A stretch of DNA of 64,000 nt from Streptomyces dioscori (GTDB lineage Bacteria > Actinomycetota > Actinomycetes > Streptomycetales > Streptomycetaceae). The position numbers and the translations under genes were made by a program. This document shows positions 62,873 through 64,000 of this stretch, one piece after another. Position 1 is the stretch's first letter; each line of letters opens with the position of its first letter. Location of the stretch: positions 372,001 to 436,000 of the forward strand of contig NZ_KZ679042.1 in the NCBI RefSeq assembly GCF_003024195.1, read 5' to 3'. The notes under the pieces are model-generated. The model saw only the letters and a program-made list of their open reading frames with translations, was not told the DNA's origin and did not search any database.

Positions 62873-63243
62873 TGCTCCATGTCGACATCGCCTGGCTGCT
62901 CGACATCCAGGAGCAGGCCGTTCCCGAGGACGTGACGGTCGGGGACTACTCGGCCCTGGTGGCCGCGGTCGCCCGCCACAAGACCCGTATCCCCCGCCCG
63001 GGGATCGCCTCGCAGGACGCGTCCTGGCGGGCGGCGGCGCTCCTGCACACGATCGTCCGGCTGGAACCCCTGCCGTACCGGAACTCGCTGTACGCATGCC
63101 AGGTCGCCGTCGCCTACATGCACACCTCCGCCGAGGGCATCGATCCGCCCTACGGGGCGCTGGTGGAGCTGGTGCGCGACATACAGGCCCGCAAGGCCAC
63201 GGTCTACCAGGCCGCCGACCGGATCCGCACCTGGCGCATCTGA
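62872..63243 (+). CDS. Fic/Doc-type toxin with degenerate active site
   Basis: A 123-residue helical protein at the toxin position, similar to proteins annotated in Streptomyces as Fic-family toxin components. The Fic signature HPFxxGNxR is not intact: the corresponding stretch reads LEPLPYRNSLYACQVAVAYM, without histidine or the glycine-asparagine pair. So AMP-transfer or Doc-type kinase activity is doubtful. Translationally coupled to the antitoxin. Confidence 0.7.
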   Translation: MLHVDIAWLLDIQEQAVPEDVTVGDYSALVAAVARHKTRIPRPGIASQDASWRAAALLHTIVRLEPLPYRNSLYACQVAVAYMHTSAEGIDPPYGALVELVRDIQARKATVYQAADRIRTWRI

Positions 63244-63304
63244 CGCCGGACGGCCCGCTCCGACGCCGGACGGACCGACCGTAGCGGCCCTGGCAGCAGG
63301 CGAA

Positions 63305-63346
63305 GGCCGCCCGGTGAGCAGCGGGGAGGCATCTCACCGGGCGGCC
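63305..63346. terminator. Bidirectional terminator hairpin
   Basis: GGCCGCCCGGTGA (63305-63317) pairs perfectly with TCACCGGGCGGCC (63334-63346) around a 16-base loop, between the convergent toxin and glycosidase genes. Confidence 0.8.
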
Positions 63347-63359
63347 CCTGTGCATGACG

Positions 63360-64000
63360 TCAGACGCAGCCCGCGGGAAGGGGCCGGGACACGTCGTCGA
63401 TCAAGGCCTCGTGGGCGGCCTTCACCCGCTTCACATCGGGCTTGACGACCGCACGGTCGTACGTGATCAGCCCGTTCAGCTCGCCCTCGACGTCCGCGAT
63501 CTGGGTGTACACCGCGCCGTTGCCGCCCTTGCAGGCCAGCGCGTGCACCTCGGCGAGCTTGGTGAGGTAGTCGTCGGTGTACGTGGCCGGGTCGACGTCG
63601 ACATAGGACTGCTGCACAGACCAGGCATGTCCGGGCACGGCGAGTCCGAGACCGCCGTACTCCCCCATGACCAGGGCCCGTCTGCCGTCCGGACGCGGTG
63701 GCAGTGCCGGGCTCGGATAGCCGTGCTCGTCCATGATGTCGCCCGTACCGCCGTCGGCGCCGAGGTTGAGGCCCGACTGGTTGTTGACCAGGCGCGTCGG
63801 GTCCCAGGCCTTGGCCTGTTCGGCGATGCGGCCCACGTCGTACTGGCCCCATCCTTCGTTGAAAGTGACCCACATGACGATCGACGGGCTGCTGATGTGC
63901 TCGTCGATCATCTGCTTCATCTCGCGCTCGTAGGTGGCGCGGGCGGTGGCGGACGGGTTCACGCCCGCCGTCATGGCCGGCATGTCCTGCCACACCAGCA
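63360..64000 (-). CDS. GH2-family glycosidase, 3' part (runs off window)
   Basis: The C-terminal 212 residues of a larger protein; the gene begins beyond 64000. SPSIVMWVTFNEGWGQYD carries the Asn-Glu acid/base motif of GH2 glycosidases, and LVMGEYGGLGLAVPGH has the second glutamate region. Related proteins are annotated as beta-galactosidase/glucuronidase-like or sugar-binding-domain proteins. It ends in Cys-Val just inside the terminator. Confidence 0.82.
   Translation of the reverse strand, partial: LVWQDMPAMTAGVNPSATARATYEREMKQMIDEHISSPSIVMWVTFNEGWGQYDVGRIAEQAKAWDPTRLVNNQSGLNLGADGGTGDIMDEHGYPSPALPPRPDGRRALVMGEYGGLGLAVPGHAWSVQQSYVDVDPATYTDDYLTKLAEVHALACKGGNGAVYTQIADVEGELNGLITYDRAVVKPDVKRVKAAHEALIDDVSRPLPAGCV

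Overview
The window is high-GC DNA with strong G/C bias at third codon positions, GTG/TTG starts, SARP/GntR/TetR regulators and a near-complete copy of the Streptomyces red locus. It is almost certainly chromosomal DNA of a Streptomyces or close relative.

Left flank (1-20905). In order: a SecDF fusion; a saccharopine-dehydrogenase-like protein; a DinB protein plus TetR repressor facing an FAD monooxygenase across two matching palindromic operators; a UvrA-like ATPase; a VOC protein; a second TetR plus a hexapeptide acetyltransferase and an MFS exporter, whose two transcription units share one palindrome; a TerD protein; and a sugar-uptake locus (GntR regulator, lipoprotein binding protein, two permeases, GH20 hexosaminidase) ending with a secreted CBM3-GH16 protein.

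Centre (21535-54935): a prodiginine (undecylprodigiosin / streptorubin-type) biosynthetic cluster. Gene content and order match S. coelicolor red: redD (SARP), redX, redW, redY, redZ, then leftward redV-U-T-S-R, then rightward redP-Q-O-N-M-L-J-I-H-G-F and a PlsC acyltransferase at the redE position. RedM, RedO, RedW, RedX and RedN make the bipyrrole from proline, malonate and serine; RedV, RedI and RedF finish MBC. RedP, RedQ, RedR, RedJ and RedL make the alkylpyrrole half. RedH joins the halves and RedG cyclises oxidatively. The pathway class is therefore known, but details look unusual: RedL carries RedK as a C-terminal domain; the only in-frame TTA (bldA) codon I found is in redD and not redZ; the redR/redP divergent promoter region carries two mirrored arrays of four heptamers with exact 11-bp period, the signature of SARP binding sites; and redR is preceded by three tandem, stop/start-overlapping mini-ORFs.

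Right flank (54955-64000): a GlxA/AraC-type regulator divergent from a saccharopine-dehydrogenase-like enzyme, a second-site mraY, a methyltransferase, a membrane-anchored hypothetical protein, a second UvrA-like ATPase, an RHH/Fic-type toxin-antitoxin pair with a perfect palindromic operator, and the 3' part of a GH2-type glycosidase running off the window.

A recurring oddity is short tandem repetition: many proteins carry in-frame repeats in linkers, and several gene boundaries carry 8-21 bp tandem repeats, some duplicating start or stop regions. No rRNA, tRNA, insertion sequence or CRISPR array was recognised.
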